NCBI RefSeq assembly: GCF_015223065.1
Contig: NZ_JADFBY010000002.1
Span: 652,551 to 716,550, forward strand
Source of the DNA: Mucilaginibacter sp. JRF
GTDB lineage: Bacteria; Bacteroidota; Bacteroidia; Sphingobacteriales; Sphingobacteriaceae
DNA: 64,000 nucleotides
Direction: 5' to 3'
The notes beneath the pieces are model-generated. The model saw only the letters and a program-made list of their open reading frames with translations, had not been told where the DNA came from and did no database searches. The first letter of the stretch is position 1. Every line of letters begins with the position of its first letter. Shown here in pieces: positions 1-8,019 of the stretch. The position numbers and the translations under genes are program-made.

Positions 1-1510
1 TTGATACATCCAGCAAGTCGGCAATAAGTGCGCTGAGTTTGCTAACCTGCATACGTGCCTTGGTAACAAAGGCCGTATTACGGTCGTTACCGGCTAACGA
101 TCGTTCAATGATCTGTAAGTAACCGTTTATGCTCGTAACCGGAGTTTTAAGCTCATGGCTCGCCAGGCCGATGAATTCATCCTTCTTGGCGTTCAGCATG
201 CGTACTTCCTCGTAAAGCTTGGCATTATCAAGAGCGATAGCCGCTTGCGATGCTACGCCTGCCACCAAATGCTCATGCTCATTAGTGAACCTGCCCGCTT
301 CGGGGTGCCCGTACAGCAAGCCGCCAATTACCAGCCCGCTTTTTGAAATTACAGGTACGGCCATGTAGCTAACCACCGGCAAATGCCCTTTAGGCATACC
401 ATGGTGCGGCGCGTTTTTGCCATATCGGGCATCTTTGGTTATATCATCAACCCTGATGATGCCTTCACCCTTAAAGGTGGTTTTAAAAACATCGGTGTTG
501 CGGGGCATGCCCAGTTTCTCGAAAGCCTCCTTTGGCGCGCCCGATAGCGTGTAAAGCATATAAGCCTCGCCATTTTCGTTCAATTTATTATAAAAGAAAG
601 CGCCGAACTTGGCACCCGTAAGCTGTGTAGTAGCATCAGTAACCTTTTGCAGGATGCCCTGAACATCCATATCCTCTGATATGGTTTTGCCAAACGAGTT
701 CAGTATCTCCAGGTTACCGGCGTAGTGCTGCAACTGTTCTTCGGCCATTTTTTGGCGACTAATGTCGCGCGCTATCTTTGATGCGCCTATAATGTTGCCC
801 TTACTATCCTTAATGGGCGATACAGTGAGCGATATCGGGATGAGGTGTCTGTCTTTATGTTTCCTCAGCGTTTCAAAATGCTCAACGCTCAGGTTGTTGC
901 GTACACGGTCTATGATCAGTTCTTCTTCAATCAACCTATCATACGGTATCAGCATAATGATGGATCGGCCTATGGCTTCCTGTTCGGTATAGCCAAACAG
1001 GCGCTCGGCGCCCTGGTTCCAGCTGGTAATAATACCATCGAGCGTTTTACTGATAATAGCATCCTGTGATGATTGTACAATGGCCGCCAGCATGGCCTGC
1101 TTATTCTCATCGAATTTTTGGGCGGTAATATCAATCAAGGTATTGGTAATGCCGGTTATCTCGCCATCGTTATTATAATTTACAGATGGATGATGCACCA
1201 CGTATCGCCTGCTGCCATCCTCCCGCTCAACTATCAGCTCCTGGCTTGGTGCCGATACCCCGGTGAACATACTGTGCGCTGCCGCGTTTTTTTCGGGCAA
1301 TAGCAATGTATCATCAATGGTGTAAGTTTTAAACGCGCCGCACCATTTAGTTTCGCCAATTATGGGTGTGGTTGCCCATAGCTGCTGGGCGGGTTTGTTG
1401 TAAGCCGTGATATAGCCATTGGTATCGCAAATGTAAACAGCTACCGGCAGGCTATCTATCAATGCCGATACCGGGTTAGGGGCACCAACTTTATCATCGG
1501 TTTCTATCAT
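1..1510 (-). CDS. PAS/GAF sensor histidine kinase (partial, 3' end outside window)
   Basis: I translated this region from an ATG at 1510 on the minus strand; the frame stays open to base 1, so the kinase end is cut off. Residues about 1-115 look like a PAS domain (LPVAVYICDTNGYITAYN). A second PAS follows at about 137-255 (SSQDAIISKTLDGIITSWN, then GAERLFGYT). A GAF domain lies at about 268-425. The start of a HisKA domain carries the H-box FIGLASHELKTPVTSINGY, phospho-acceptor His about 452. There is no signal peptide or membrane segment, so it is a cytoplasmic sensor kinase. It should autophosphorylate on His and pass phosphate to a response regulator outside the window. The ligand is unknown. 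The ATG is the first in frame after the intergenic region that holds the mutase terminator. Confidence 0.85.
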   Translation of the reverse strand, partial: MIETDDKVGAPNPVSALIDSLPVAVYICDTNGYITAYNKPAQQLWATTPIIGETKWCGAFKTYTIDDTLLLPEKNAAAHSMFTGVSAPSQELIVEREDGSRRYVVHHPSVNYNNDGEITGITNTLIDITAQKFDENKQAMLAAIVQSSQDAIISKTLDGIITSWNQGAERLFGYTEQEAIGRSIIMLIPYDRLIEEELIIDRVRNNLSVEHFETLRKHKDRHLIPISLTVSPIKDSKGNIIGASKIARDISRQKMAEEQLQHYAGNLEILNSFGKTISEDMDVQGILQKVTDATTQLTGAKFGAFFYNKLNENGEAYMLYTLSGAPKEAFEKLGMPRNTDVFKTTFKGEGIIRVDDITKDARYGKNAPHHGMPKGHLPVVSYMAVPVISKSGLVIGGLLYGHPEAGRFTNEHEHLVAGVASQAAIALDNAKLYEEVRMLNAKKDEFIGLASHELKTPVTSINGYLQIIERSLAGNDRNTAFVTKARMQVSKLSALIADLLDVS

Positions 1511-1575
1511 CTTATCTGCTGGTGAATGGGCTACAACGTGTCGTTGTTGTAAATATAATGTATAATATATGAAAT

Positions 1576-1613
1576 AAAAAAAACAAGGCATCCGCCGTAA
1601 AGCGAATGCCTTG
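1576..1613 (-). terminator. Rho-independent terminator of the phosphosugar mutase
   Basis: CAAGGCATCCGC and GCGAATGCCTTG pair around a CGTAAA loop. A run of A on the plus strand just before it becomes the T-tract for minus-strand transcription. It lies 26 bases past the stop of the mutase gene. Confidence 0.8.
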
Positions 1614-1638
1614 CTACAGGTATTGGTTAAGCGTTATA

Positions 1639-3375
1639 TTACACGCCCAGATCCTGCATTATATTATCAATCTTAGCATCAAGCTGTTCTTCGGTAAGCT
1701 TGTAGGCTTCCTTGCTTTCCAGCTTGCCGTTAACGCTGCAATAAAATTTAATTTTAGGCTCGGTACCTGACGGGCGTGCTGATATAATGCTGCCATCCTC
1801 GGTAATGAACTGCAATACATCCGACTTAGGCAACTCAATAGGCTGAGTGGTATTGCTGATCAGGTCGGTTTCAACACGCAGTTCATAATCTTTCAAAGTA
1901 ATAACCTTTGAGCCACCCAAAGTAGCAGGTGGGTTGTTACGGAATTTCTCCATCAGGGCCTTGATCTCCTCAGCACCGGTCTTTCCTTTTTTGGTGATGG
2001 ATATCAGCTTTTCTTTATAGAAACCATACTCAACATAAGTATCTAACAAGGCCTCGAACAAGCTGCTGCCTTTATCCTTGTAATAAGCGGTCATCTCGGC
2101 AATAAACGCTGCTGAAACAACGGCATCCTTATCGCGCACAAATTCGCCAACCAGGTAACCGTAGCTTTCTTCGCCACCACCAATAAAGGTTTGCTTGCCC
2201 TCAAACTGAGTCATCAGCTCGCCAATGTATTTAAAGCCGGTAAGGGTGTTGTAAAAAGTTACATCCTTAGCGCGGGCAATGGCTTCTATCAGGTTCGATG
2301 TTACAATGGTTTTAACAATGTACTCCTTGCCGGTAAGCTTGCCTTTTTCCTGCCATGCGGTTAACAGGTAGTTGATCAGCATACTGCCGGTTTGGTTACC
2401 GTTAAGCAGTATAAACTCGTTATCGGTATTTTTTACGGCGATACCCACACGGTCGGCATCAGGGTCGGTTGCCAAAACAAGGTCGGCATCCACTTCCTGC
2501 GCTTTTTTAAGGGCGAGGGTAAGGGCTTCTTTCTCCTCCGGGTTAGGGTAAACCACGGTAGGGAAGTTACCATCAGGGGTTGATTGTTCATCAACCAATA
2601 CCACATTTTCAAAACCAAACAGTTCCAAGGCCTTTGGGACCAGGGTAATACCTGTACCATGTATAGGCGAGAACACGATCTTCAGATCCTTTTGGCGTTT
2701 GATAGCCTCCGGCGATACCGAAAGCGTTACTATTTTATCAAGATACTGCTCGTCAATATCGGTGCTTATCAGTTCAATATTGCTGTCAACACGGTCAAAC
2801 TTAACCTCGTCAATGCTCTTAATGGCAGCAACCTCGTCCATAACGGCCGCGTCGGCAGGTGCTACGAACTGGCCGCCATCCTCGCCATAAGCTTTATAAC
2901 CATTGTACTCTTTAGGATTGTGCGATGCGGTAAGCATTACACCACTTTTACAACCCAGCGTACGTATGGCGAAAGATAGTTCAGGCGTTGGGCGCAGCGC
3001 CTCAAAAAAGTAAACGTATATGCCATTGGCCGAAAATACCTCGGCAGTAATGCGCGCGAACAGATCGGAGTTGTTACGGCTATCGTGTGCAATGGCTACC
3101 TTAACCTGCTCGTTAGGGTAGGTTTTTTTAAGGTAGTTGGCCAGGCCCTGCGTAGCCGAACCGATGGTGTATTTATTGATACGGTTTGAACCCGGACCCA
3201 TAATGCCGCGTAAGCCGCCGGTGCCAAATTCAAGGTCTTTATAAAACGAATCGGTAAGCTCGGTATAAGCTTTATCGTCAAGTAATTTCTGAATGTCCTG
3301 CTTTACCTGCTCATCGTAATTACCCTCGAGCCAGGTGTTAACTTTTTGTAGAATGATAGGATCTATTTCCTGCAT
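1639..3375 (-). CDS. phospho-sugar mutase (phosphoglucomutase/phosphomannomutase family)
   Basis: The 578-residue protein is an alpha-D-phosphohexomutase that moves a phosphate between C1 and C6 of a hexose phosphate, most likely glucose, through a phosphoserine. The active-site loop TASHNPKEYNGYK, the Mg-binding DPDADRVG, the sugar-binding GGEESYGYL and the phosphate-binding RPSGTEPKIKF are all present and in the family order. The length fits the Bacteroidota phosphoglucomutases of about 575-580 residues. It is cytoplasmic and single-gene, with its own terminator at 1576-1613. Whether glucose or mannose phosphate is preferred cannot be read from the sequence. Confidence 0.93.
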   Translation of the reverse strand: MQEIDPIILQKVNTWLEGNYDEQVKQDIQKLLDDKAYTELTDSFYKDLEFGTGGLRGIMGPGSNRINKYTIGSATQGLANYLKKTYPNEQVKVAIAHDSRNNSDLFARITAEVFSANGIYVYFFEALRPTPELSFAIRTLGCKSGVMLTASHNPKEYNGYKAYGEDGGQFVAPADAAVMDEVAAIKSIDEVKFDRVDSNIELISTDIDEQYLDKIVTLSVSPEAIKRQKDLKIVFSPIHGTGITLVPKALELFGFENVVLVDEQSTPDGNFPTVVYPNPEEKEALTLALKKAQEVDADLVLATDPDADRVGIAVKNTDNEFILLNGNQTGSMLINYLLTAWQEKGKLTGKEYIVKTIVTSNLIEAIARAKDVTFYNTLTGFKYIGELMTQFEGKQTFIGGGEESYGYLVGEFVRDKDAVVSAAFIAEMTAYYKDKGSSLFEALLDTYVEYGFYKEKLISITKKGKTGAEEIKALMEKFRNNPPATLGGSKVITLKDYELRVETDLISNTTQPIELPKSDVLQFITEDGSIISARPSGTEPKIKFYCSVNGKLESKEAYKLTEEQLDAKIDNIMQDLGV

Positions 3376-3545
3376 ATGGTGATGTTTTTGATTATTGTTG
3401 ATGATAAGCCATTTGTTAAAAAGCTATCGGCCAGTGGAGGTGCTAATATGGCGAGTTTTTTTAGCTTTTAAAAGCAATAACAATCACGTTTTGAATTAAG
3501 TTTTTGTGAAAAAAAGTAAAATAGATGTGAAACCGGCAAGCGACC

Positions 3546-4241
3546 TTAAATAGCGCCCTCCGCTTTGTGGAGTACATAAAACAAAAGCTCCTTATTTATC
3601 TCGAATCCTAAGCTTTTATAAACGGTGATGGCCCTGTCGTTATCGTGCTTTACATGCAGAAACGGAATGCCCGATGCAGCCGTTACCCGATTGATGTGAT
3701 GGTTCAGTAACATACGGGCATAACCTTTGCCCAAATGATCGGGGTGGGTACATACCGCGCTGATCTCGGCATAAGGTGATGGATTAAGGCGCTGCCCGGC
3801 CATGGCTACCAGTTTACCATCGGCAAACACACCACGGTAATGGCCAAACTCAATGGTTTGCATGGCGAACGGCCCCGGGTTGGTTAATTTTGTTAAGGCT
3901 AGCATATCGGGTATATGGCTCTCGTTCAATACCGTAACCTCATCATCATAAGCAGACGGTAGGGCCGAACCTTTCCACACCATTTGGTAACAGTTAACGC
4001 AAGCCACTACCTGCCAGGGTGCAGGCACATTCACCTCAACCGGACTAATAAATAAACGGATGCCCTCCTCGTTATTCACCATGTCCGCCAGCTCAATAAA
4101 ACTATCCTCGCTGCTATCTTCAAGCCCTACAAAAGGCGAAACACGTTCATCAAAATACTTAACCCTGCTATTACCCAGCGCAAGCCGTGCATTCCCTGTG
4201 GTTAGGGCATACCAGGCCGGGTTGCTCAATACATCAATCAT
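3546..4241 (-). CDS. GNAT family N-acetyltransferase
   Basis: The 231-residue protein has a C-terminal acetyltransferase fold. The strand HYRGVFADGKLVAMAGQRL is followed by AEISAVCTHPDHLGKGYARML, which holds the acetyl-CoA pyrophosphate loop (here HLGKGYA), and then by FLHVKHDNDRAITVYKSLGF, the usual last part of the fold. This pattern resembles the FR47-like branch. The N-terminal 100 residues show no recognised domain. It is predicted to be cytoplasmic and to acetylate an amine of unknown identity. The ATG at 4241 is the first in frame and is preceded by a short intergenic stretch. Confidence 0.85.
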   Translation of the reverse strand: MIDVLSNPAWYALTTGNARLALGNSRVKYFDERVSPFVGLEDSSEDSFIELADMVNNEEGIRLFISPVEVNVPAPWQVVACVNCYQMVWKGSALPSAYDDEVTVLNESHIPDMLALTKLTNPGPFAMQTIEFGHYRGVFADGKLVAMAGQRLNPSPYAEISAVCTHPDHLGKGYARMLLNHHINRVTAASGIPFLHVKHDNDRAITVYKSLGFEINKELLFYVLHKAEGAI

Positions 4242-4282
4242 GCGGCAAACCTATAAAAAAATGCAATGCCGATGTGTGTGGT

Positions 4283-4900
4283 TTATCTAATTCCTGCCCT
4301 ACGAATATTAACAACCCCATCCCGATCACCAGCCACATTAACCATGCGGCCTGCGTAGCTGAAAGTTGTATTGCCGATGCTTTTCATTTTACCTATATCC
4401 TCATTAGCGCCAAAGCGGTCGTAATAAGTAAAGTTTATGGTGTCTATTGATCTTACCTTGCCTTTCAGTTCATCCCATCCAAAACGGTCGTAATAGGTGA
4501 GGTATAAATTACCTATTGATTTTATTTTGCCTTGTAGTTCGTCAAAACTAAAGCGATCGTAATAGGTAATATAGGTTTTGCCTATGCGCTTTATCTTGTT
4601 CCGCAACTCGGTCCATATATAGTCGGCAGGGTAATATTCAACCTCGTTGCCCAGGGCTGATGTTTGGTTATCATACACGGCATCGTAATATTGGTCGGTA
4701 TCATACAAATAAACATCGTGCAGGCGGCCAAGGTTATCCATAAAAATGGTTATGCCTTCATCTTCCAGGTATACCGATGTTATGCGGGCCTTGCCACCGG
4801 ATATATTGGCATTTATCTTAAAATTACTTTGCGCCTTACAGTAGTTGCCTATTACAAAAAATAGAGAGAATACGGTGATGTGTTTAAGTATGTTGTTCAT
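4283..4900 (-). CDS. secreted protein with four tandem 23-residue repeats, function unknown
   Basis: The 205-residue protein starts with a Sec signal peptide (residues 1-24, cleavage likely after CKAQ). From residue 102 it holds exact 23-residue units: 102-124, 125-147, 148-170 and a shortened one at 171-186. Each begins K-(I/V/M)-(K/R)-(S/R)-I and the first three carry TYYDRF. Strand-turn-strand composition suggests a beta-hairpin per unit. I do not recognise a named family with certainty; the unit length equals that of MORN repeats but the conserved glycine/tyrosine spacing of MORN is absent. It lies between a GNAT gene and a divergent secreted protein and has no clear partner. Confidence 0.7.
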   Translation of the reverse strand: MNNILKHITVFSLFFVIGNYCKAQSNFKINANISGGKARITSVYLEDEGITIFMDNLGRLHDVYLYDTDQYYDAVYDNQTSALGNEVEYYPADYIWTELRNKIKRIGKTYITYYDRFSFDELQGKIKSIGNLYLTYYDRFGWDELKGKVRSIDTINFTYYDRFGANEDIGKMKSIGNTTFSYAGRMVNVAGDRDGVVNIRRAGIR

Positions 4901-5126
4901 GGTTTTGGTTGTGTTATACAGGTAGGAGTGTTGGCCGCGCTTTTGGTTTAATCAGAAATCAATAAAGGATATCGAATCACTTATAAGTGCTTAAAAAATA
5001 ACTTTTTATAGTTGCTGTAAATGGGTTTCGTTTTGTATAATTGTTTCAACATAAACCTTTACAATGTCTGCCAACCAATCACCCTTATCAGTTTGTACAA
5101 CGTTAAGCAGAGCTACCAGATCGCTT

Positions 5127-6254
5127 ATGTTTTTCATTGTATTGACATTCGGATGCACGCTATCATCCGCAGCACAATCAACCCATTTGTTAACCGGTAA
5201 ACTCACCGACAGCCTGAGCCGCCCCATCCCATCCGCAACAGTATTTATTGTGGGCATGACCAAAATGACCAGCACCGGCAAGGATGGTACCTTCCGCTTT
5301 GATGGATTGCAGGCGGGTACTTACCAGCTATCAGTATCTATGATGGGGTTCGCCAAACACACCGAAACGGTTATTTTAACTGAACCTGTAATAGACCTGA
5401 AAATAACCCTGCACCCCACAGATATTTTATTGACCGAGGTGATTATAAGCTCCGGAGGCAATAAAAAGGATAGGGAGGAGAACTACAAAATGTTTCAGAA
5501 GGTGTTTTTGGGTGGTTCGGTCAATGCCAAAAAATGCCGGATACTTAACCCCGAAACGTTGCATTTAAAGTTTGATAAAAAAGCGGACATGCTCACAGCT
5601 TATGCTGATGATCTGATCATAGTAGAGAACGAAGCGCTGGGCTATAAGGTGCGGTATCTGCTCAATAACTTTAGCTACCATGCCACGCAGGATCACGCGA
5701 GCTTTTCAGGTAACAGTACTTTCGAGGAGCTGCCGGGTAACGACAAGCAAAAAGGTATTTGGGCCGATGCCAGGGCAAAAGCCTATCAAGGTTCGTTAAT
5801 GCAGTTTTTCAGGGGATTATATAACAGCAACGCCCGCGAGGAGGGTTTCCTGATACACCAGGCTTATGAAAGGGTGCCCGTAGTCGGTGGCGGCGACGAT
5901 CGCGAGTATGTTAACATTGACCCGAATGAGATCGATCTGTATACCATATCAAAACTTGGGCTGGATAGTTTAATGCGATTGCAGTTTACCAAACTGTTTA
6001 TTACATACGCGCCCAAGCAAGCCGCCAAACAACGGCTGTTATATGTTGATGCCCGCAAAAAGCAGGTGCCTATCACAACTAATTGTACGCTCATGTATCT
6101 GCTAACCGACGGTGCCATGATAGACCAGAAAGGCGATGCCTCCGGCCAGCATAACTTTACCATACAAGGCAATATGGCCCTGCGCCGTGTTGCCGATCAG
6201 TTGCCGTTTGAGTATTATCCTGCAAAACCTGGTCAGCCTACAGCAAAATTGTAG
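5127..6254 (+). CDS. secreted protein with carboxypeptidase-like regulatory domain
   Basis: From the ATG at 5127 the protein has 375 residues and begins with a good signal peptide (MFFIVLTFGCTLSSAAQ). An upstream in-frame ATG at 5064 would add 21 polar residues in front of this signal, so I prefer 5127. Residues about 20-105 form a CarboxypepD_reg-like beta-sandwich (LTGKLTDSLSRPIPSATVF, then TYQLSVSMMGF), the domain also found at the N-terminus of SusC proteins. The rest resembles the Bacteroidota envelope proteins that follow such a domain with a DUF5686-like or unnamed region, but no catalytic motif is visible. It ends just before a strong terminator. Confidence 0.72.
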   Translation: MFFIVLTFGCTLSSAAQSTHLLTGKLTDSLSRPIPSATVFIVGMTKMTSTGKDGTFRFDGLQAGTYQLSVSMMGFAKHTETVILTEPVIDLKITLHPTDILLTEVIISSGGNKKDREENYKMFQKVFLGGSVNAKKCRILNPETLHLKFDKKADMLTAYADDLIIVENEALGYKVRYLLNNFSYHATQDHASFSGNSTFEELPGNDKQKGIWADARAKAYQGSLMQFFRGLYNSNAREEGFLIHQAYERVPVVGGGDDREYVNIDPNEIDLYTISKLGLDSLMRLQFTKLFITYAPKQAAKQRLLYVDARKKQVPITTNCTLMYLLTDGAMIDQKGDASGQHNFTIQGNMALRRVADQLPFEYYPAKPGQPTAKL

Positions 6255-6268
6255 TTTTATCCTGATAC

Positions 6269-6307
6269 AAAAAAAGCCTCTCTTTTAATTAAAAAGAGAG
6301 GCTTTTT
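6269..6307. terminator. bidirectional Rho-independent terminator
   Basis: AAAGCCTCTCTTTT pairs with AAAAGAGAGGCTTT around AATT, with A-runs before and T-runs after, so it can work in both directions. It ends the plus-strand gene at 6254 and could also stop the minus-strand tRNA transcript. Confidence 0.85.
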
Positions 6308-6313
6308 AACCGG

Positions 6314-6385
6314 TGTTCCCGACGAGATTCGAACTCATATCAGCTGAACCGGAATCAGCCATTCTATCCATTGAACTACGGGAAC
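6314..6385 (-). tRNA. tRNA-Arg(CCG)
   Basis: Read on the minus strand the 72 bases fold as a complete cloverleaf. The acceptor is GTTCCCG/CGGGAAC and the D-stem GTTC/GAAT. The anticodon stem is GCTGA/TCAGC with loop TTCCGGT, and the T-arm is ATGAG/CTCGT with loop TTCGAAT. The anticodon at positions 34-36 is CCG, which reads the arginine codon CGG. The CCA end is not encoded; the bases after the discriminator A are CCG. It sits between the last gene of the fructan operon and the terminator at 6269. Confidence 0.95.
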
Positions 6386-6455
6386 AATGGCGTAAATATA
6401 TGGTAAATTACCAAAACGGCTGTACCTTGTTGTTCAATTGGGTTTATTTTTCTTT

Positions 6456-7994
6456 TTACCGGGCGTACCAGTAGCTGGTGGCTGTTACGTCGGCTGTGCC
6501 ATTGTCCCAGCCCAGCATCTCCAGGCTAAACCTGAAACTTTTGTCGAACGGTACCGCGTCCAGATTACGGGTGCGGGTAAAGGTGTTCTCGCCGAATGAA
6601 TCAGGCTGATCGGCACGTACAGCATTGGCGAACGGGGTTTGATAAAGTACCACCGGCGCCCATGATGTATTGTAGTAATCTTCCAACCCGGTACCATATT
6701 CGGATGGAAACGGCTCACCATCAACCCAAAGCTTTTGATCGCCCTCGCCATACCATTTGTGTATGTGGTTGTCTATGGCCAGGGTTTCGCCCATAAATAC
6801 GCCTTTGCCTGTTAGGTTGAGCAAGTCCCACTCCAAAGGTTTATCGGCCTCTGTGCGGCGGATGGGTACATCCTTTTGCGCCCTTGTGGCCGCGTTAAAA
6901 TACATACTGCGTGATGTCCATTTGTAAGGCTGAGAATCCGCTTCAAGATGGGTATGCAGCATGGTATCGCCCATATTTATTATACTGATACGTACCGACC
7001 GGGTATAAGGCATAACCCACCGGCATTCCAAAACATCGCCGCTTGTTACGGTACGATACCAGCTTTGTATAGCGTTATTGCCGGCACCGCTGCCAAAAAA
7101 ATCACTCACGGGGCAGTTGATGGTGGTTTTGCCATCAAACTCAGCTTTAATGTATAGCGAGCGCAAATTCTTATCGGTATAAGCGGTCGAATCATCCAAC
7201 CATACCTGGATGAAACCGATAGCGGTATTGCTGCCGCCTAATTTTAAAGGCAGTTCATCACCAGGTTTTAAGTCTTTAGCCACCTTATGCACCAACCTTA
7301 TTGACGGTGAATGCTTAGGATTTAAAAGCTGCTCATTTACCTGTGTTATCAGTTGGGTGTTACGTGCAAATACTTCATCGCTAAAGGTTTCAACACGGGT
7401 GCCTTTGGGGTATCGCCTAAAGTTTATCTGGTAGTAACGAGGCTCTTTGGCGGTACTGTCAGCCTCCTGCCAGGTAACCTTGCAATGCTTGCTAAAGGGT
7501 AGAGGCAGGTATAAGGTACTGCCGCCTTTTTGCAAAGGCTCGTAGCTGGAGTGCGGTGCCAGCAGGGCCTTACCCGCCGCGTACGGGAACTTCATCAAAT
7601 CGTACCCATCTATGGTGATGCGGGCATCGGTTTCATTATCAAAGTAGATGCGCAGTTTGCCGGGGCGTTTAAAGGTAGTTTCCCAAAAGCGTACAATAGC
7701 GCCGGGGCCATCCTCATCAAGCATTACCTGTTCGGTACGGCCGGAGTTTACTTCCTTACGGATGTAATGGGTATGATCATCATTGGCAAACCACCCAGGC
7801 TTGCCAGGTGCTATGGAATGCCTGTCGTAACTGCTGGTTTGCTTTAAAATATAGGCCGGTTTAGGCATACGGGTAACCGCTTCGGGGTCTGTCATCTCTT
7901 TGAGTAATGATGCCAGTGTAACCTTATTTTGGCCGAAACTATTAAGGGTGGCCAATATTAGCCACCCTGTAATACATAGAATTTTGCTTTTCAT
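6456..7994 (-). CDS. GH172 family (DUF2961) glycoside hydrolase, predicted secreted
   Basis: The 512-residue protein has a signal peptide (cleavage near NSFGQ, residue 22) and the DUF2961 fold, now classed as GH172. Characterised members act on alpha-D-fructofuranosides, difructose dianhydride I or alpha-D-arabinofuranosides. The family signature is clear: GEGDQKLWVDGE, then GTGLEDYYNTSW. This gives two glutamates, about E417 and E438, spaced by 21 residues as are the catalytic pair reported for the bifidobacterial founding enzyme (from memory). It is the last gene of the fructan operon, 25 bases after the GH32 gene, so a role on a fructose-containing substrate is the best inference. Arabinofuranosidase activity cannot be excluded. 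Confidence 0.85.
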   Translation of the reverse strand: MKSKILCITGWLILATLNSFGQNKVTLASLLKEMTDPEAVTRMPKPAYILKQTSSYDRHSIAPGKPGWFANDDHTHYIRKEVNSGRTEQVMLDEDGPGAIVRFWETTFKRPGKLRIYFDNETDARITIDGYDLMKFPYAAGKALLAPHSSYEPLQKGGSTLYLPLPFSKHCKVTWQEADSTAKEPRYYQINFRRYPKGTRVETFSDEVFARNTQLITQVNEQLLNPKHSPSIRLVHKVAKDLKPGDELPLKLGGSNTAIGFIQVWLDDSTAYTDKNLRSLYIKAEFDGKTTINCPVSDFFGSGAGNNAIQSWYRTVTSGDVLECRWVMPYTRSVRISIINMGDTMLHTHLEADSQPYKWTSRSMYFNAATRAQKDVPIRRTEADKPLEWDLLNLTGKGVFMGETLAIDNHIHKWYGEGDQKLWVDGEPFPSEYGTGLEDYYNTSWAPVVLYQTPFANAVRADQPDSFGENTFTRTRNLDAVPFDKSFRFSLEMLGWDNGTADVTATSYWYAR

Positions 7995-8019
7995 AGCCGA
8001 TGATTTTTATAGGATCATG

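Noticed and set aside
3464..3475. GCTTTTAAAAGC palindrome as terminator of the GNAT gene
   Set aside because: Only four base pairs can form once a loop is allowed, and the T-tract is not directly after it.
4978..4989. CACTTATAAGTG palindrome as an operator of the divergent secreted protein genes
   Set aside because: It is a single short AT-rich palindrome without a second copy or a regulator gene next to it.
6314..6385. tRNA-Arg as an integration site of a mobile fructan island
   Set aside because: I saw no integrase gene and no second copy of the tRNA 3' end on the other side of the fructan locus.
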